Source of the DNA: AWTP1-13 sp035258605
GTDB taxonomy: Bacteria > Pseudomonadota > Alphaproteobacteria > Rhizobiales > Hyphomicrobiaceae
Direction: 5' to 3'
Length of the DNA stretch: 64,000 nucleotides
Assembly (NCBI GenBank): GCA_035258605.1
Contig: DATFXD010000291.1
Location: 1 to 64,000, forward strand
Below the pieces are notes generated by a model that saw only the letters and a program-made list of their open reading frames with translations, had not been told where the DNA came from and did no database searches. A program made the translations under genes and the position numbers. This document shows, in pieces, positions 62,083 through 64,000 of this stretch (within the stretch, counting starts at the first letter, position 1; each line of letters starts with the position of its first letter).

Positions 62083-63147
62083 ATGTCGACCAACAACGCC
62101 CCGCGCAAACCCGAGAGCACGGTGGCAACGCGCATGTCCGGCATTCGCGAGGATTGGCTGGCGCTCAATCGCGAGGAGATCCTGGAACCCGAGCTGGCAA
62201 TCGTCGATCCGCACCATCACCTGTGGGATTTTCCAAGCCACCGCTATCTGCTGGGCGAGCTGTTGGCCGACACCGGCAGCGGCCACCAGATCGACAGCAC
62301 GGTGTTCATCGAATGCACCGCCTGTTACCGTAACGACGGCCCGCCGGCGCTCAAGACCTTGGGCGAGACCGAGTTCGTCAACGGCATCGCCGCCATGGCG
62401 GCCAGCGGCGGCTACGGGCCGACGCGGGTTGCCGCCGGCATCGTCGGCATGGTCGACCTGACGCTCGGTGCCGGCGCCGAAGCGGTGCTCCGCGCGCACA
62501 TGGCCGCGGCCGGGCCGCGCTTCAAAGGCATCCGGCACGCCGCCGCCTGGGAGGACAAGGCGCCCGAGATCCACAACTCCCACACCAACCCGCCGCCGCA
62601 TCTTTACCGTGATCATGCCCAGTTCCGCGAGGGCTTTGCCGCGCTCGGCCGATGCGGGCTCAGCTTTGATGCCTGGCTCTATCACCCGCAGATTTCCGAC
62701 CTTACCCACCTGGCACGCGCCTTCCCCGAGCAGCCGATCGTCATCAACCACGCCGGCGGCCCGTTGGGCCTTGGCTGGTACGCCGACCGGCGCGCGGAGA
62801 TCTTTGACGTCTGGCGGCGCGAGATCCGCGAGCTCGCCGGCTGCAGCAATGTCATGGTCAAGCTCGGCGGCCTTGGCATGCGCATCAATGGCTTCCGCTT
62901 CCACCACCGCGAGCGGCCGCCCAGTTCCCTAGAGCTGGCCGAGGCCTGGCGGCCGTATGTGGAGACCTGCATCGAGGCCTTCGGGCCGTCGCGGGCGATG
63001 TTTGAGAGCAACTTCCCGGTCGACAAGATCTCGGGCTCCTACGCCAGCTACTGGAACGCCTTCAAGCGGCTTTGCGCCGGCGCCTCGGTCGAGGAGAAGG
63101 CGGCGCTGTTTGGCGGCACCGCCAAGCGCTTCTATCGCTTGCCGTGA
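62083..63147 (+). CDS. Amidohydrolase-family (TIM-barrel) metal-dependent hydrolase
   Basis: A 354-residue amidohydrolase-2 enzyme. LAIVDPHHHLWDFPSHRYLL is the metal-binding strand-one block (HHH-type). QPIVINHAGGPLGLGWYADR gives the strand-six His, and MFESNFPVDKISGSYASYWN ends the barrel. Relatives hydrolyse lactones or decarboxylate aromatic acids. It is encoded alone, convergent with hisG. Substrate unknown. Confidence 0.9.
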   Translation: MSTNNAPRKPESTVATRMSGIREDWLALNREEILEPELAIVDPHHHLWDFPSHRYLLGELLADTGSGHQIDSTVFIECTACYRNDGPPALKTLGETEFVNGIAAMAASGGYGPTRVAAGIVGMVDLTLGAGAEAVLRAHMAAAGPRFKGIRHAAAWEDKAPEIHNSHTNPPPHLYRDHAQFREGFAALGRCGLSFDAWLYHPQISDLTHLARAFPEQPIVINHAGGPLGLGWYADRRAEIFDVWRREIRELAGCSNVMVKLGGLGMRINGFRFHHRERPPSSLELAEAWRPYVETCIEAFGPSRAMFESNFPVDKISGSYASYWNAFKRLCAGASVEEKAALFGGTAKRFYRLP

Positions 63148-63165
63148 CCGGGCCCCGGTTGGGCC

Positions 63166-63861
63166 TCACGCCAGGCGGGCGAGGATCTGCGCCTTGGCGG
63201 CGTCGGCGGCCGCCGACCAGGGCGCCAGCTTCGAGGCGATCAGATTGGCCTCGGATTTGAGGATCACGCCGTCGGCCAGCACCTTGAGGCCGTTGGCGCG
63301 CAAGGTGGCGCCGGTGGTGGTGATATCGACGATGATTTCCGCCAGATCGGCCGCCGGCGCACCCTCGGTGGCACCCAGGCTCGGCACGATCCGGTAGCCG
63401 GTCACGCCGCGCTGGGCAAAGAAGCGCCGTGTCAGGTTCATGTACTTGGTGGCTACCCTGAGCGGGCGTCCGTGCCGGCGCCGGTAGATCGCCGACATCT
63501 CCTCAAGATCGGCCATGCCCGCCACATCGATCCAGCACATCGGCACCGCCACCACCACGTCGGCGTGGCCGAAGCCGCAGCGCTTGAGGAAGCTGACGCG
63601 CTGATCGCAGTCGCGCATGCTCTCGCGCACCAGGTCCTCGCCGGTGATGCCGAGGTGGGCGGTGCCCACTTTCAGAAAGTGGGCGATCTCGGAGGAGGAG
63701 ACGAAATTGACCTCCACCTCGGGCAGCTCGGCGATTTCGCCTTTGTAGCCGCGCGCCGCGCCCGACTTGGAGACGGTGAGGCCGGCGCGCGCCAAGGCGT
63801 CGGCGCACTGCTCCATCAGCCGTCCCTTCGAGGGCAGCGCCAACACGAGCTTCTGGCTCAT
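63166..63861 (-). CDS. hisG: ATP phosphoribosyltransferase, short form
   Basis: A 231-residue HisG_S that commits ATP and PRPP to histidine synthesis. LVLALPSKGRLMEQCADALA, GTAHLGITGEDLVRE and LAEIIVDITTTGATLRANGL (PRPP-binding) are family blocks. The short length (no C-terminal allosteric domain) means it needs HisZ as partner, and its ATG overlaps the hisZ stop as ATGA, fitting joint translation. Confidence 0.97.
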   Translation of the reverse strand: MSQKLVLALPSKGRLMEQCADALARAGLTVSKSGAARGYKGEIAELPEVEVNFVSSSEIAHFLKVGTAHLGITGEDLVRESMRDCDQRVSFLKRCGFGHADVVVAVPMCWIDVAGMADLEEMSAIYRRRHGRPLRVATKYMNLTRRFFAQRGVTGYRIVPSLGATEGAPAADLAEIIVDITTTGATLRANGLKVLADGVILKSEANLIASKLAPWSAAADAAKAQILARLA

Positions 63862-64000
63862 GGCGCCGTCTCCTCGAGCACCGCCAGCAGGCGCTCGGTG
63901 TGAATTGAGGACCCGACCGCTGGCACCTCGACCGGGGCGCCCACATCCTTGAGCAAGCTGTCGTAGCGGCCGCCGCCGGCGAGCGGGCTTTGCCGGCCGA
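63858..64000 (-). CDS. hisZ: ATP phosphoribosyltransferase regulatory subunit, C-terminal part
   Basis: The frame open from the right window edge ends with PLAGGGRYDSLLKDVG, VGSSIHTERLLAVLEE and a TGA stop. GGGRYD is the histidyl-tRNA-synthetase-like motif shared by HisZ. Only the last 46 residues are in view. The stop overlaps the hisG start by four bases, the usual arrangement for this pair. Confidence 0.9.
   Translation of the reverse strand, partial: GRQSPLAGGGRYDSLLKDVGAPVEVPAVGSSIHTERLLAVLEETAP

Overview
The window is very GC-rich chromosomal DNA, almost fully coding on both strands, with short intergenic gaps and many ATGA-type start/stop overlaps. Gene content points to an alphaproteobacterium: short-form HisG overlapping HisZ, bacterial leucyl-transferase (bpt), HemB with the zinc cysteines replaced, a TIGR02301 protein, an NDUFS6-like zinc-finger protein, an extensin-family protein, DUF6496 and DUF3309 mini-proteins, and an LdtR-like MarR regulator. 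The order cannot be fixed from this sequence. No rRNA, tRNA, CRISPR array, transposase or phage gene was recognised, so this reads as a stable chromosomal segment.

Layout. 1-5444 is a minus-strand run: glutathione transferase, peptide-type (family 5) ABC binding protein, DUF1028 protein, M20 amidohydrolase, alpha/beta hydrolase and a gene cut by the left edge. It looks like an uptake-and-hydrolysis operon for an amide or peptide compound, but no permease or ATPase is present. 5809-11400 holds three consecutive secreted peptidases (M23, S8 subtilase with a dockerin-like tail, M4 thermolysin type). 11483-18791 has metabolic and membrane genes: hydroxyacid dehydrogenase, hydrolase, FAD monooxygenase, EamA exporter, tautomerase, MddA/NnrU-like membrane methyltransferase and two stress mini-proteins. 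18968-21519 is a convergent pair, a secreted trypsin-like protease with a DUF4384 tail facing a secreted caspase-fold protease. 21774-26911 is a MarR/adaptor/RND efflux cluster, followed by 3-hydroxyisobutyryl-CoA hydrolase.

28372-40658 carries extensin-like protein, hemB, bpt, a methyltransferase, Nudix hydrolase, small exported proteins, LysE exporter, L,D-transpeptidase, then a tight plus-strand run ygfZ-tag-HD hydrolase-tyrosine phosphatase and an NrtR-like Nudix regulator with a degenerate Nudix box. 40731-44169 is a three-gene lipid-linked sugar operon (GT39-type transferase, DPM/ArnC-type GT2, LPG-synthase-type membrane protein), followed by a TRAP permease pair. ppdK, a dipeptidase, periplasmic RNase T2 and a TorF-type outer membrane protein come next. 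53862-55051 pairs a FolM-like reductase with FolB. 55546-58326 contains two peptidoglycan hydrolases. The right end is housekeeping: uvrC (with an unusual insertion), pgsA, moaD, moaE, an amidohydrolase, hisG and the end of hisZ.

The most unusual themes are the density of secreted proteases and cell-wall enzymes, including the trypsin/caspase pair, the long low-complexity insertion in UvrC, and several unexplained hairpins and short tandem repeats between genes.
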